Both the position numbers and the translations under genes were made by a program. Of a stretch of 64,000 nucleotides of DNA, positions 44,828-54,236 are shown piece by piece; the stretch's first letter is position 1, and each line of letters begins with the position of its first letter. The notes below the pieces were generated by a model. It did no database searches and was not told the origin of the DNA. It saw only the letters and a list, made by a program, of their open reading frames with translations. This DNA is from Candidatus Nitrosopumilus sp. (GTDB taxonomy: Archaea > Thermoproteota > Nitrososphaeria > Nitrososphaerales > Nitrosopumilaceae). Location of the stretch: contig QOOS01000004.1 in the NCBI GenBank assembly GCA_003331425.1, positions 1 through 64,000 on the forward strand, given 5' to 3'.

Positions 44828-46023
44828 GTTTTTGATTTCCTTTTCTTTTGTAATTTATTAGCTTCCGTTGACTGAATTCCCCATAATTCAACAAATCCTT
44901 TAGCTAATCTTTGGTCAAATGTGGATTCTACCCCATAAGTAGCAATTTCGTGACTGTACAATGAATTTTTTGATTTCCTTCCAACTACTCTTAAACTCCC
45001 TTTGTATAATTTCAATTTCACAGTTCCTGAGACTGGTTTTTGTGATTTTTCAATAAAACCATCTAAATCTGTTTTAAGTGGATCTTGCCAAAGTCCTGAA
45101 TATACTAAATGTGACCATTCATCGTCAATAATTGATTTAAATTTATTTTCATGTTTTGTATGTACCATTTTCTCTAAATCTGCATGTGCTTCAATTAGAC
45201 AAGTTGCTGCAGGAGTTTCATATACTTCACGTGATTTAATTCCTACAACTCTATCTTCAATATGATCTATTATTCCAACTCCTGCTGCACCAGCTTTTTT
45301 GTTGATATATTCAATTATTTTTTGAGAACCTTTTATTTTTCCATCTACTTCTACTGGTACTCCTTTATCAAATTTAATTTCTAAATATGTTGGTTTATCT
45401 GGCAAGTCTTTTGTTTTTACCCAAATGAAAGCATCGTCAGGTGGTTCATTGTAAGGATCTTCTAAAACTCCTCCTTCAATTGCACGTCCCCATAAATTTT
45501 GATCAATACTAAATTTCTTAGCAACTGAATCAATTTCAATTCCGTGTTTATTTGCAAATTTTAATTCTGTATCTCTGTCTAAATTTTTATCACGAATTGG
45601 TGCAATGATTGGAAGATCTGAACCAGAACGTAATGTGATATCAAAACGAACTTGATCATTTCCTTTTCCTGAACAACCGTGTGCCAATGATGTGACTTTC
45701 TCTTTTTTTGCAATCTCTAAAACTTTTTCTGCAATTAGTGGTCTAGCAAGTGCTGTTGCTAAACAATATTTTTTTTGATAAAGTGCATTTGCTTTAATTG
45801 CTGGAAATATGTAATCATCAACAAATTCTTTTCTTGCATCTATATTGTAGTGTTTTTTTACTCCTAACTTTTTTGCTTTTGCAGCAATTTTTTTTGCATC
45901 ATCTCCTTGACCAACATCAACTGTTACAGTGATTACATCCATGTCATGTTCTTCTTGTAGATATTTCACAACAACTGAGGTATCCAATCCTCCTGAAAAT
46001 GCAAGAATTCCTTTTTGAGTCAT
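44824..46023 (-). CDS. argG: Argininosuccinate synthase
   Basis: ArgG joins citrulline and aspartate to argininosuccinate. The 399-residue protein starts MTQKGILAFSGGLDTSVVV, with the N-type ATP pyrophosphatase P-loop SGGLDTS, and has the downstream ALAHGCSGKGNDQVRFD-type segment (here SLAHGCSGKGNDQVRFD). The reading frame stays open far upstream of 46023, but the conserved P-loop directly follows the ATG at 46023, which has a promoter-like element about 30 bases before it. argH is not in the window. First gene of argG-lysW2-argX. Confidence 0.96.
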   Translation of the reverse strand: MTQKGILAFSGGLDTSVVVKYLQEEHDMDVITVTVDVGQGDDAKKIAAKAKKLGVKKHYNIDARKEFVDDYIFPAIKANALYQKKYCLATALARPLIAEKVLEIAKKEKVTSLAHGCSGKGNDQVRFDITLRSGSDLPIIAPIRDKNLDRDTELKFANKHGIEIDSVAKKFSIDQNLWGRAIEGGVLEDPYNEPPDDAFIWVKTKDLPDKPTYLEIKFDKGVPVEVDGKIKGSQKIIEYINKKAGAAGVGIIDHIEDRVVGIKSREVYETPAATCLIEAHADLEKMVHTKHENKFKSIIDDEWSHLVYSGLWQDPLKTDLDGFIEKSQKPVSGTVKLKLYKGSLRVVGRKSKNSLYSHEIATYGVESTFDQRLAKGFVELWGIQSTEANKLQKKRKSKT

Positions 46024-46050
46024 AAAACAATATTTCCGTAGCATTTTGGA

Positions 46051-46059
46051 ATTTATCTT
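46051..46059 (-). promoter_or_regulatory. TATA-like box of the argG operon
   Basis: On the minus strand aagataaat lies about 32 bases before the argG ATG. A separate gattattta near 46126-46134 on the plus strand precedes the ABC transporter gene by about 26 bases. Confidence 0.4.
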
Positions 46060-46156
46060 TTGTGATGAGCCCATTTTTTCATCTTTTTGCAAAAAAATCT
46101 GACTAGCTTGAGCTAAAATTCGATGATTATTTAACCGCCCGATATAACGCTGTTTT

Positions 46157-47182
46157 ATGTCCGTCAAAATGATACTTTCAGTAGGCATTGCAGTAATTAT
46201 ACTGGGCTCCATTGCAGCAATTGTATTAAATTCAAATGAAAAATTAAATGAAAATAATCTAAGAATTGCATATTTTCCAAATGTTGGACATGTAATACCT
46301 ATTGTAGGAATTGAGAAAGGATTCTTCTTAGAAAAAATTGATTCTGATGCTGAAATTGAAAGCAGAATTTTTGACAGTGGACCCCAAGTAATTGAATCTC
46401 TTTTTGCAAATTCTGTAGATATTGCATATGTTGGACCAGGACCCGCAATTAATGGATTTTTAAATTCTGAAAATAAAAATATTAAAATTTTATCTGGTGC
46501 TGCCAGTGGTGGTGCAAGTTTCATTGTACACCCTAATTCTGAAATAAATTCTGCATCTGACTTTATTGGAAAAAAAATTGCTGCACCTCAAATTGGAAAT
46601 ACTCAGGATGTTTCTTTACGACATTATTTGTCTGAAAACAATTTAAAATCTGCTGAAAAAGGTGGCTCTGTAATTGTTTACAATATTTCTAATCCTGATA
46701 TTTACACTTTATTTGTTAAAGGTGAAATTGATGGTGCATGGGTTGCAGAACCTTGGGCAACAATTTTAGAAACTGAGTTAAATGGAAATAGATTGTTTTT
46801 TGAAGAAGATTTGTGGCCAAATAAACAATTTGCATCTGTTCTGTTGATTGTAAATTCTAATTATGCTGAAGAAAATCCAGAAATAATCTCTAACTTTCTT
46901 TTGTCTCATCATCACACCGTAAATTGGATTAATGAAAATCCTATTGAAACAAGAGATATTTTTAACACCTTTTTAAAATCTCATTTAGGTCAATCATTAT
47001 CTGATGATGTGGTTGACATCTCATTGTCTAATCTTGAAATTACATCAGATCCTGTGAGTGATTCTGTTTATTCTTTTGCAGAAAAGGCTGATGCTTTAGG
47101 ATATTTGGGAAGAAATGGATATGATTTATCTGAAATTTTTTACACTATTGATTCAAATTCTAACTCTGGAGAGGATACATAG
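46157..47182 (+). CDS. ABC transporter substrate-binding protein, nitrate/sulfonate/taurine family
   Basis: A 341-residue extracytoplasmic binding protein. An N-terminal hydrophobic anchor (about residues 4-24) precedes a SsuA/TauA/NMT1-like domain: LRIAYFPNVGHVIPIVGIEKGFF, split at residues about 35-57, then ANSVDIAYVGPGPAIN and GKKIAAPQIGNTQDVSLRHYL. The ligand could be a sulfonate, nitrate, or a thiamine precursor; sequence alone does not decide. It ends right before the ATPase gene. Confidence 0.88.
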   Translation: MSVKMILSVGIAVIILGSIAAIVLNSNEKLNENNLRIAYFPNVGHVIPIVGIEKGFFLEKIDSDAEIESRIFDSGPQVIESLFANSVDIAYVGPGPAINGFLNSENKNIKILSGAASGGASFIVHPNSEINSASDFIGKKIAAPQIGNTQDVSLRHYLSENNLKSAEKGGSVIVYNISNPDIYTLFVKGEIDGAWVAEPWATILETELNGNRLFFEEDLWPNKQFASVLLIVNSNYAEENPEIISNFLLSHHHTVNWINENPIETRDIFNTFLKSHLGQSLSDDVVDISLSNLEITSDPVSDSVYSFAEKADALGYLGRNGYDLSEIFYTIDSNSNSGEDT

Positions 47183-47947
47183 ATGACCAAATTAGAGGCT
47201 AAGAATATTGTAAAATATTTCAGTCATGATTCTCATAATCTTAAAGCACTAGGTGGTGTTAATTTAAAAATTGAATCTGGTGATTTTGTTTGTTTAGTTG
47301 GCCCTTCTGGTTGTGGTAAATCTACTTTTTTACGCATAGTTGCTGGATTGGAAACACCTGATGATGGTCAAATCCTATTTGATGGTCACCCTGTAACTGA
47401 AACTGGTCCTGAAAGAATCATGGTTTTTCAAGAGGGTGCACTATTTCCTTGGTTAAAGGTTCAAGATAATGTTGAATTTGGATTGAAGATGGCTGGTATC
47501 TCTAAAGAAGAACGTGCAAAAATTTCTCATAGGTATCTTGACATGATGCAATTAACAAAGTTTGCAGACTCCTATACTTACCAACTTTCAACTGGAATGA
47601 AACAACGTGTAGCTATTGCTAGAGCTCTTGTAATGGATCCTGATGTTTTGTTAATGGATGAACCTTTTGCAGCTCTTGATGCACAAACTCGAGATTTATT
47701 ATTAGTTGAAATGCAATTAATTTGGGAAAAAACTAAAAAAACTATTTTATTCGTTACACATAATGTTGCAGAAGCAGCTGTACTTGGAACCAAAGTTGCA
47801 GTATTTAGTAATAGACCTTCAACAATTAAAAAAGAATTCACTAATGACTTTCCTAGACCTAGAACAGCTGAAGATGAATCTTTAACAAAATTTCAACAAG
47901 ATATTTTAGTAGAACTACGACCTGAGGTAAAGAAAAACATAGAGTGA
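47183..47947 (+). CDS. ABC transporter ATP-binding protein, nitrate/sulfonate/taurine family
   Basis: A 254-residue ATPase with Walker A GPSGCGKST (about residue 39), Q-loop FQEGALFPW, the signature LSTGMKQRVAIARAL and Walker B VLLMDEPFAALD. The FQEGALFPWL segment is typical of the SsuB/TauB/NrtD group. It abuts the binding-protein gene and its stop overlaps the permease GTG start (GTGA). Confidence 0.95.
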   Translation: MTKLEAKNIVKYFSHDSHNLKALGGVNLKIESGDFVCLVGPSGCGKSTFLRIVAGLETPDDGQILFDGHPVTETGPERIMVFQEGALFPWLKVQDNVEFGLKMAGISKEERAKISHRYLDMMQLTKFADSYTYQLSTGMKQRVAIARALVMDPDVLLMDEPFAALDAQTRDLLLVEMQLIWEKTKKTILFVTHNVAEAAVLGTKVAVFSNRPSTIKKEFTNDFPRPRTAEDESLTKFQQDILVELRPEVKKNIE

Positions 47948-48711
47948 TAATTGTGGCAAAAAATTTCACCCCTCACAGAATTGCATTTTATATTGGAATA
48001 GTAGTTGTATGGCAAGTAGTTGCAATGGCTGGAATTTGGCCTGATAATATTTTCCCTTCACCTTATGAAGTTGCTGAAGATTTGTTTTATGGTGGTGCTG
48101 ATGGTAGTTTGTTTTATGGTATTGCAACTAGTATGTGGAGATTAGCTATTGGATTAGCTATTGCAATTGCTGGTGGAATTGTTTTGGGAATCTTTATGGC
48201 AAGAATTGAAGTAATTAACCAAACAGTAGGTTCGCTAGTTTTGGGATTGCAGTCCATTCCGTCTATTGCTTGGGTGCCTTTAGGCATACTTTGGTTTGGA
48301 CTAACAGATGGCGGAATAATCTTTGTTACTGCAATTGGAGCAATATTTGCTGTCACAATCAATACGTATACTGGAGTCAAGAATATTGATCCTCATTTTA
48401 TTGAGGCTGCAAGAAATATGGGTGCCAAAGGAACTCAATTAATCATATCTGTGCTTATTCCTGCTGCTTTTCCGTACATGATTTCTGGATTTAAACAAGG
48501 TTGGGCTTTTGCATGGAGGGGAGTTATAGGAGCTGAAATTCTATTCTCCTTTTTGGGATTGGGATTTTTACTTAATGCTGGACGTTCCCTCAATGATGTA
48601 TCACAAGTAATTGGAATAATGGTTATCATTATGTTAATTGGTTTGATCATTGATGGAGTCATCTTCAAACGTTTAGAAAATAAAGTAATGTCTCGTTGGG
48701 GATTACGATAA
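47944..48711 (+). CDS. ABC transporter permease, nitrate/sulfonate/taurine family
   Basis: A 255-residue integral membrane protein with about six transmembrane helices and the EAA loop (FIEAARNMGAKGTQLIISVL near residue 155) that docks with the ATPase. It belongs to the SsuC/TauC/NrtB group. GTG start at 47944 is set by the overlap with the ATPase gene. Final gene of the importer operon. Confidence 0.93.
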   Translation: MIIVAKNFTPHRIAFYIGIVVVWQVVAMAGIWPDNIFPSPYEVAEDLFYGGADGSLFYGIATSMWRLAIGLAIAIAGGIVLGIFMARIEVINQTVGSLVLGLQSIPSIAWVPLGILWFGLTDGGIIFVTAIGAIFAVTINTYTGVKNIDPHFIEAARNMGAKGTQLIISVLIPAAFPYMISGFKQGWAFAWRGVIGAEILFSFLGLGFLLNAGRSLNDVSQVIGIMVIIMLIGLIIDGVIFKRLENKVMSRWGLR

Positions 48712-48714
48712 ATT

Positions 48715-49815
48715 TTATTTGCTAATTTTTAATGAAACTAAAAATGCACTAATTATTATTGTGATTGCAAAATACATTACAGCAACATAGTCAAACATGA
48801 ATGCAATACTTCCTGCAATGATTGGTCCTATTACAGTTGAAATTGATAATGTTGAACTGAATATGCCCGTTGATGTTGAACGTGGATTGTTTTCCATTAG
48901 ATGAAAGTTTCCTCCAATAAACAAAAATGCCCATGTTGCACCTACTAATGACATGAATGGCATTGCCATCCACCATTCTGTAACAAATGATAATCCAATA
49001 AAGACAAAAGTTGTACACCCAATTCCTATTTTGAATTTTGTAACATTTGAAAGATGAATTTTACTTGCCATTACATTCATCAAGATAAATGCTGTGAGTG
49101 TATTGGCAACATACACTATAGAAATATGATACAAATCTCCTCCCCATCTTTCAACAATCATTATCGGAAGAATTGTCCATACAGCTGCAGCACCAATATG
49201 TCTTAGTAGTAATGATAAAAATAGAAATTTATTTTTTAAAATAACTAATTTTGTTGTTCCTGGCTCAATCTCTTTTTTTTGTTCTGGGTTTGGAAGTTTA
49301 ATTGTAAAAATCAAACCAATTACAAATGATGCTGCACTGATTAAGAAAATTAATCTAAGATCACTTGCTATTCCAGCTGCAGCTATTCCTGCTAACCATC
49401 CTAAAGCATGAAATGAAATGACTGTTGCTGCTCTTTTTTTGTCAATATTTGCTTCATATGTATAAGCAATCATTGCTGGAATCATTATTCCACTTGCTAT
49501 TCCAGCAGCAATTCTTACAAGGAATAATAGCGTCAAATCATCGGCAAAATAATGCAATCCAAATGCTATGGCACATCCTATGAATCCAATTCTGATAAAT
49601 TTGAGTCTGGTTCCTTTTTTATCTGAATATCTTCCAAAATAAATTTCTGACAAAATTTGTGCAAAACTAAATGATGCTATCAATAACCCAATTTCAAAAA
49701 TAGAATCAGTAACTCCTTTTCCAATAATTGGCATGAATACAAAAACAATGGAAATTCCCGCATGTTGAAAAAATGTAGCAATACGAACTAAGTTGTTAAT
49801 TTGTAACTTTGACAT
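48715..49815 (-). CDS. Major facilitator superfamily transporter
   Basis: A 366-residue, roughly 12-helix MFS carrier with the loop 2-3 motif GRYSDKKGTRLKF (about residues 57-69). Substrate unknown. ATG at 49815 is chosen: the frame is open further upstream to 49863, but the extra 16 residues are not conserved-looking and conserved MFS sequence begins after it. It faces the ABC permease gene convergently with only 3 bases between stops. Confidence 0.85.
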   Translation of the reverse strand: MSKLQINNLVRIATFFQHAGISIVFVFMPIIGKGVTDSIFEIGLLIASFSFAQILSEIYFGRYSDKKGTRLKFIRIGFIGCAIAFGLHYFADDLTLLFLVRIAAGIASGIMIPAMIAYTYEANIDKKRAATVISFHALGWLAGIAAAGIASDLRLIFLISAASFVIGLIFTIKLPNPEQKKEIEPGTTKLVILKNKFLFLSLLLRHIGAAAVWTILPIMIVERWGGDLYHISIVYVANTLTAFILMNVMASKIHLSNVTKFKIGIGCTTFVFIGLSFVTEWWMAMPFMSLVGATWAFLFIGGNFHLMENNPRSTSTGIFSSTLSISTVIGPIIAGSIAFMFDYVAVMYFAITIIISAFLVSLKISK

Positions 49816-49880
49816 AAATATAAAAAAAATTCTATTTTCACCTATTTCAACATACGTGTACATTTTAGCCTAGTTTCTTT

Positions 49881-49910
49881 GTTAGTCTGAAAAGAGTTAG
49901 TCTGAAAAGA
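49881..49910. repeat. 15-bp direct tandem repeat before the methionine synthase gene
   Basis: gttagtctgaaaaga occurs twice head to tail (49881-49895 and 49896-49910), and a partial third copy (gttaaactg) follows. The pair ends about 30 bases before the TTG start at 49941, in the place of the basal promoter. It might bind a regulator or be simple slippage. Confidence 0.8.
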
Positions 49911-49940
49911 GTTAAACTGTCCAAGTTTTTTTTAAAATTA

Positions 49941-50903
49941 TTGACTGAAAAAGAATCTTTCTTAGATGCATTAAAAAATAGAATTTTACTCTTTGATGGA
50001 GCTATGGGAACTGAAATTCAAAAATATGATCCTAGCCCTGAAGATTTTCCAAACAATCAAGACGGATTTAATGATGGTTTAATTTTAACTCATCCTGATT
50101 GGATAAAACAAATTCATAGAAATTATCTAGATGCTGGTGCTGATTGTATTGAAACAAATTCTTTTGGTTCTAATAAAATAAAATTAGACGAATATGGTTT
50201 TGGTGATCAAACAGTTGATTTCAATAAAAAAATTGCTCTATTAGCATCTGAAGTCTGTGCTGAATATTCTGATACTACTAGATTTGTAATTGGCTCTATG
50301 GGTCCTACTGGTTATTTGCCAAGTTCTGATGATCCTGATTTGGGACAAATTCCTCTTGGTGAAATTCGTGAAGCTTTTGAATTACAAGCTGAAGGATTAA
50401 TTCTTGGTGGTGTGGATGCATTGTTAATTGAAACAAGTCAGGATATTTTGGAAGTGAAATTAGTTATTGAAGCGTGTCATAATGCTATGTCTAAAACTGG
50501 AAAGAAAGTAGCTATCATTTCTAATACTACTTTGGATCAATATGGAAAAATGTTACTAGGTACCAATATTCAATCTGCATACACTACAGTCTCTGATATG
50601 GGAATTGATGTATTTGGATTGAATTGTTCTACTGGTCCAATTGAAATGAATCCTAGTGTTCAATGGCTTGATGAACAAAATGAACATAATCTTTTAGTTG
50701 TCCCAAATGCTGGAATGCCTGAAAATCATGGCGGTAAAGCAGTTTACAAAATGACTCCTGAAAAAATGGCAGATGCCTTGGGTGATTTTATTGATGAATA
50801 TAACAAAGTAAGAATAATTGGTGGATGTTGCGGTACTGGACCTGAACACATTAAATCATTAAGAAAAATAATTGACGAAAAAGCCAGTTCTATCAAGGGT
50901 TAA
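49941..50903 (+). CDS. Homocysteine-binding half of cobalamin-dependent methionine synthase
   Basis: A 320-residue homocysteine S-methyltransferase domain. It opens with LLFDGAMGTEIQ (about residue 16), has ETNSFGSN, and the zinc-binding Cys in FGLNCSTGP and IIGGCCGTGPEH. This is the N-terminal module of MetH. The MetH C-terminal modules are in the next gene, 32 bases downstream. The TTG start is immediately before the conserved region; no ATG fits better. Confidence 0.93.
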   Translation: MTEKESFLDALKNRILLFDGAMGTEIQKYDPSPEDFPNNQDGFNDGLILTHPDWIKQIHRNYLDAGADCIETNSFGSNKIKLDEYGFGDQTVDFNKKIALLASEVCAEYSDTTRFVIGSMGPTGYLPSSDDPDLGQIPLGEIREAFELQAEGLILGGVDALLIETSQDILEVKLVIEACHNAMSKTGKKVAIISNTTLDQYGKMLLGTNIQSAYTTVSDMGIDVFGLNCSTGPIEMNPSVQWLDEQNEHNLLVVPNAGMPENHGGKAVYKMTPEKMADALGDFIDEYNKVRIIGGCCGTGPEHIKSLRKIIDEKASSIKG

Positions 50904-50934
50904 GTATTTAGAAAAACTGATGTGATTTTAGAGT

Positions 50935-53433
50935 ATGACTGTTCCAAGAGTAAGTTCTGCATTAAAAGCGGTTGATCTTAAACAAATTCCTGCACCTCTA
51001 ATTATTGGAGAGAGAATAAACACTCAAGGTTCTAGAAAAGCCAAAAAATTGGTTCTGGCTGATGATTTTGATGGTTTAGTTGATTTAGCCAGAATTCAAG
51101 CTGAAGATGGTGCACATTGTTTAGATGTTTGTGTTGCCACAACTGAACGTTCTGATGAGCGTGAATTTATGCTAACTTTGGTCAAAAAATTAAGTTTAGA
51201 GATTGATGCTCCTTTGGTAATTGATTCTACAGACCCTGATGTGATTGAATCATCTGTAAAACAAATTCCTGGTAGACCTATAATTAATTCTATTAACTTA
51301 GAGGGTGATGGTAGTCGATTTGAAAAATTAGCTCCTGTAATGGCAAAATATGGTTTACCTGCCATAGCTTTATGCATTGGTCCTAATGGAATGGCTAAAA
51401 CTCCTCAACAAAAAGTAGACACTGCTGAATTACTTTATGAAACTGGAAAAAAATATGGATTAAAAATTGAACAATTTATTTTTGATGTACTGACTTTCAC
51501 TTTAGCAACTGGCGAAGATGAATTTCTTGATGCTGGTAAAAATACTCTGGATGGAATTCAACTTGTTAAAGAAAAATTTCCAAATTGCTTTACTACTTTA
51601 GGATTGAGTAACATTAGTTTTGGATTAATGCCTTATGCTAGAAAAATTGTTAATTCTATATTTTTACATCATGCTGTAAAAGTTGGATTGGATTCAGCTA
51701 TTGTTAATGCAAAAGAAATTATCCCTTACGGTGAAATTGATTCTAAAGAAAAGAAACTTGCAGAAGATTTAGTTTTTAATACACATCCTGATGCACTATC
51801 CGAATTAATTTCTTATTTTGAGAAAGCAGGCCCTCAAACTAGTAATACTTCTAAAAAGGTTGATGTTGATCCAACTTGGCCTCCAGGAAAACGTGCTAAT
51901 TTTAGAATTGTAAATAGACTAAAGGATGGAATTCAAAATGATGTTGTTTCTGCAATTGCTGCTAAATTGGATAAAAGTGATTTAATTCAAAATAATGATG
52001 GAATTTTGAGCCTAGATCTGCCTAAAACTGTAACGCATCCTGGAGCTATTAAGACACTCAATGAGGATTTATTGCCTGCAATGAAAGAAGTTGGAGATAA
52101 ATTTGGAGCAGGAGAATTAATTTTACCATTTGTTTTAAAATCCGCTGAATGTATGAAAGCTTCTGTTGGAGAACTTGAAAAATATCTAGTTAAGGAAGAA
52201 GGTACCAGTAAGGGTAAACTTGTTTTAGGAACAGTCTATGGTGATGTTCATGATATTGGAAAAAATTTGGTTAAAACAATTTTCCAAAATAATGGATATT
52301 CTGTATATGATTTAGGAAAACAAGTTCCACTGCAAAAATTCTTAGAAAAAATTGATGAAGTAAAACCTGATGCTATTGGTTTGTCTGCATTATTAGTTTC
52401 AACTTCTAAACAAATGCAATTTTTTGTTGAACATGCCAGAAAAAATAACATGACTGTTCCAATTCTTTGTGGAGGAGCTGCAATTAACAGTAATTACATT
52501 AATCGAATCGCTAAAGATGGTGGAATTTATGATCCTGGTGTATTTTATTGTAACACAATGTTTGAAGGCCTAAAAACTATGGATACTTTAATTTCTGATG
52601 ATAAGCCAAAACTTTTGGAAGAATGGAAAACAAAATTAGAAAATTGGAAAGAAAAATCTAATACTGATATTGATCCGTCTACTCTTCCAAGAAGTGCAGT
52701 TCAACCTGTCACTCCTCCTACTCCAAAAATAATTGGTCAACCAATTCGTTTAAAATTGGATCAAATCAACATGGCGGAGGTATGGACGATGATTGATAAA
52801 AAATCTCTATTCAAATTATCTTGGGGATTGCGTGGAAAAGCAGGTTCTGAATCAGAAGAAGAACATGAACAATTACTTACTGAATGGAAAATAAAATTAT
52901 TGCGTGATAAATTAATTGAGCCTGAAATTGTATATGGATATTTCAAGTGTCATAATAATGGACAAAAATTATTGGTTGAAAATCCTTCTGGAGAAGATGT
53001 TGAATTTGACTTTCCACGTTCCACTCGTCCTGAACATCTATGTTTAACTGATTATTTTGGTGATAATGATATTGTTGCATTTCAATCTGTAACTGTTGGA
53101 ACAAAGGTTGCTGATGTCCTTGAAAAATGGAATGACGAGGATAAATATTCTGATGCATACTATCTTCATGGTCTTGCTGTTGAATTAGCAGAAGCCTTAG
53201 CACAATGGGTTAATGTAAAAATTAAATCTGAATTAGGATTAGATAAAGGTGGTTTAAGGTATAGTTGGGGGTTTCCTAGTTGTCCTGATGTATCACAACA
53301 TCATTTGGTATGGAAATTATTACAACCTGAAAAATCTGGAATGACTATTACTGAATCTGGTCAAATAATTCCTGAGCAATCCACTGCAGCCATTGTTATT
53401 CATCATCCAAATGCACAATATTTTGTAATTTAG
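50935..53433 (+). CDS. metH: Methionine synthase modules: folate-, cobalamin- and SAM-binding
   Basis: An 832-residue protein with three MetH modules. Residues about 20-280 are the pterin-binding barrel (IGERINTQGSRKAK); about 330-560 the cobalamin cap and B12-binding domain with DVHDIGKNLV, whose His ligates cobalt, and LSALLVST; about 590-832 the reactivation domain with RYSWGFPSCPD, which binds SAM. Together with the preceding gene it makes a complete MetH in two chains, transferring methyl from methyltetrahydrofolate to homocysteine. Thaumarchaea make cobalamin, so a B12-dependent enzyme fits. Confidence 0.95.
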   Translation: MTVPRVSSALKAVDLKQIPAPLIIGERINTQGSRKAKKLVLADDFDGLVDLARIQAEDGAHCLDVCVATTERSDEREFMLTLVKKLSLEIDAPLVIDSTDPDVIESSVKQIPGRPIINSINLEGDGSRFEKLAPVMAKYGLPAIALCIGPNGMAKTPQQKVDTAELLYETGKKYGLKIEQFIFDVLTFTLATGEDEFLDAGKNTLDGIQLVKEKFPNCFTTLGLSNISFGLMPYARKIVNSIFLHHAVKVGLDSAIVNAKEIIPYGEIDSKEKKLAEDLVFNTHPDALSELISYFEKAGPQTSNTSKKVDVDPTWPPGKRANFRIVNRLKDGIQNDVVSAIAAKLDKSDLIQNNDGILSLDLPKTVTHPGAIKTLNEDLLPAMKEVGDKFGAGELILPFVLKSAECMKASVGELEKYLVKEEGTSKGKLVLGTVYGDVHDIGKNLVKTIFQNNGYSVYDLGKQVPLQKFLEKIDEVKPDAIGLSALLVSTSKQMQFFVEHARKNNMTVPILCGGAAINSNYINRIAKDGGIYDPGVFYCNTMFEGLKTMDTLISDDKPKLLEEWKTKLENWKEKSNTDIDPSTLPRSAVQPVTPPTPKIIGQPIRLKLDQINMAEVWTMIDKKSLFKLSWGLRGKAGSESEEEHEQLLTEWKIKLLRDKLIEPEIVYGYFKCHNNGQKLLVENPSGEDVEFDFPRSTRPEHLCLTDYFGDNDIVAFQSVTVGTKVADVLEKWNDEDKYSDAYYLHGLAVELAEALAQWVNVKIKSELGLDKGGLRYSWGFPSCPDVSQHHLVWKLLQPEKSGMTITESGQIIPEQSTAAIVIHHPNAQYFVI

Positions 53434-54165
53434 TTACCAGTTTTTTTCTAAATAATCTTTTAATCCATTAAAATCATTTGGTGATGTAATTAGAATATCT
53501 TCTGTAATTTTGTATGTTTCAGTTACTAATTTATGAAATTCATTACTGTATTCCTCTAAATTCAATCCCAAAAAATCTGCTGATTTTTGATTTTTTTCAG
53601 ATGGAAATAATATGATTGGAATGATTGAAAATTCTTTTAGATTATCTGACAGATTTTGAACTTGTTGGATATTTTGAATCACTTGAGTCATGAATCCTTT
53701 GGGATTTGCTTTAATTTTTTTTCCAATTTTTAAGAAATTTGGTTTATTTGATATTGAAAGATACAAATCAATTTTTGTTTCATATTTTTTTTTCAAATTT
53801 GATACTACTGAACTGGGAATTAAGCCAAAATCTTGTGATTTTGATTGTGATGGATCTCCCATAAGTATCAAAATTCCTTCAATGTTTGTAGCAATACAAG
53901 TTTCTACAAATTTTTCAATTTCTTCCTCATTTTTGTCTCTGACTCTGAGGCTTACTGTAATTGGATGATCTGGTATTTCTTGTTTCAAAATTTTTCCAAT
54001 TTCTAATGGTGATACTCTTTCATGTCCTAACACATTTTCAGTTAAATGAATTGCATCACATTTTTTAGATATTGTTTTAATTTTTTCTACAAATTTTTTA
54101 ATAGATTCATCCTTGTTAATATTTGGCAAAATTTTAGGTGGGTTTGCTTCATATCTAATTGTCAT
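53434..54165 (-). CDS. Methylenetetrahydrofolate reductase-like protein
   Basis: A 243-residue TIM-barrel protein with weak but consistent MTHFR features: YEANPPKILP at the N-terminus (MTHFR has EfxPPK), the CDAIHLTENVLG strand, ITVSLRVRDKN and ILILMGDPSQ, which recall the LRGDxP nucleotide segment. MTHFR makes 5-methyltetrahydrofolate, the donor for MetH, and the gene is directly convergent with metH with no gap. It is shorter and more divergent than bacterial MetF, so FAD/NADH use is uncertain. Confidence 0.7.
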   Translation of the reverse strand: MTIRYEANPPKILPNINKDESIKKFVEKIKTISKKCDAIHLTENVLGHERVSPLEIGKILKQEIPDHPITVSLRVRDKNEEEIEKFVETCIATNIEGILILMGDPSQSKSQDFGLIPSSVVSNLKKKYETKIDLYLSISNKPNFLKIGKKIKANPKGFMTQVIQNIQQVQNLSDNLKEFSIIPIILFPSEKNQKSADFLGLNLEEYSNEFHKLVTETYKITEDILITSPNDFNGLKDYLEKNW

Positions 54166-54236
54166 ATTTTCATTTTTTCCATACTTGGTTAAAACCTTTG
54201 AATACTAAAACCTCTGTGTAATTGTAGGAAAATATT

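Noticed and set aside
46024..46524. Long upstream extension of the argG reading frame
   Set aside because: It overlaps the divergent ABC binding-protein gene, and conserved ArgG sequence starts at the ATG at 46023.
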